From Desulfobacter curvatus DSM 3379 (lineage in GTDB: Bacteria; Desulfobacterota; Desulfobacteria; Desulfobacterales; Desulfobacteraceae), in NCBI RefSeq assembly GCF_000373985.1, contig NZ_KB892979.1, positions 1 to 64,000 on the forward strand: a DNA stretch of 64,000 nt, written 5' to 3'. The notes beneath the pieces are model-generated. The model ran no database searches. It saw nothing but the letters and a program-made list of their open reading frames with translations, and had not been told where the DNA came from. How positions within the stretch are numbered: position 1 is the first letter of the stretch; each line of letters starts with the position of its first letter. The translations under genes and the position numbers were made by a program. Shown piece by piece: positions 63,603-64,000 of this stretch.

Positions 63603-64000
63603 TTAAGCAGCCTCTTTTCCTAAAGTAATACCAAGCTCCAGAGCCTGCTTGTTCAGGTCGAAGAAAGCCGGCGGCATGGCAGTCTCAATAACACTTATGG
63701 CTGATTCGGGTTTACAGATGCCTGTTGCACCGATCAGAGCGCCAACTACACAGACACTGTAAACAATCGGTTTTCCGAGTTCTTTAACAACTGTGTCATA
63801 CATGGGCAACGCTAGGATCTTGGCATTGACATTGCCGGTTGTAACATATCTTGGGTCAACGATCATAAGGCCACCCGGTTTAATCACGTTGACATATTTA
63901 TCATAGCCTTCCTGCATCAGGGCGACAAAAACATCAGCCTCTTCAACCTTGGGGTAATAAAGATTGCCGTCTGAAATTAAAATGTCGGCACGGGTCGCGC
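63603..64000 (-). CDS. 2-oxoacid:acceptor oxidoreductase, gamma subunit (runs off the window)
   Basis: The minus-strand frame is open from the window edge to a stop at 63603, giving at least 132 residues. TRADILISDGNLYYPKVEEA at the start of the visible part, ADVFVALMQEGYDKY, and KPGGLMIVD are features of the POR/KOR gamma domain. The enzyme oxidises 2-oxoacids with CoA and passes electrons to ferredoxin. The form with a separate gamma subunit last in its operon fits 2-oxoglutarate:ferredoxin oxidoreductase (KorC), but pyruvate or branched-chain types cannot be excluded without alpha and beta subunits. N-terminus lies outside. Confidence 0.88.
   Translation of the reverse strand, partial: ATRADILISDGNLYYPKVEEADVFVALMQEGYDKYVNVIKPGGLMIVDPRYVTTGNVNAKILALPMYDTVVKELGKPIVYSVCVVGALIGATGICKPESAISVIETAMPPAFFDLNKQALELGITLGKEAA

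Overview
The window looks like a chromosomal segment of a Gram-negative anaerobe, most likely a sulfate-reducing deltaproteobacterium of the Desulfobacterales. This is an inference from gene content: a methyl-accepting chemotaxis protein (MCP) with a C-terminal hemerythrin domain (the DcrH architecture of sulfate reducers), a heme-c MCP, several HDOD and multi-receiver signalling proteins, a full-length pyruvate carboxylase and a 2-oxoacid:acceptor oxidoreductase gamma subunit. No rRNA, tRNA or CRISPR array was seen.

Layout. 1-1.2 kb: the start of an IS110-type transposase, a small coiled-coil protein and a TetR promoter region. 1.2-7.6 kb: an efflux operon of a TetR regulator, a membrane fusion protein, and an RND pump fused in frame to its outer-membrane channel. 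7.6-9.9 kb: a decayed insertion sequence with 25-bp terminal inverted repeats that cuts off the front of a glycerophosphodiesterase pseudogene. 9.85-17 kb, all minus strand: receiver-HDOD protein, PEP/pyruvate-binding receiver protein, THUMP RNA methyltransferase and MetR. 17.2-20.7 kb: pyruvate carboxylase.

21-49.3 kb is a complete type VI secretion system (T6SS). The minus strand holds two FHA proteins, TssJ, TssK, TssL, TssM, TagF, TssA, TssB, TssC, Hcp, TagJ, TssE, TssF, TssG, ClpV, VgrG and a DUF4123 adaptor. A plus-strand arm facing it holds a PP2C phosphatase, a PAAR tip, a small orphan, a 569-residue candidate effector, and an overlapping exported protein that is a candidate immunity protein. 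All thirteen Tss core proteins are present.

49.6-63.5 kb is a sensory block: two tandem MCPs (heme c and hemerythrin), a hybrid histidine kinase with HDOD and receiver partners, a second large hybrid kinase with Cache and PAS domains, and a REC-HPt protein. The window ends in a 2-oxoacid oxidoreductase gamma subunit.

The most unusual feature is a family of seven intergenic repeats of about 95 bp (271, 1833, 11219, 15791, 35379, 38164, 58138). Each can fold as two hairpins. The arms of the first hairpin change together between copies. Four copies sit directly behind a gene in the same orientation, and three of those supply that gene's stop codon. Other points of note are the RND-channel fusion, a duplicated C-terminal module in TssA, and the uncharacterised T6SS cargo locus.
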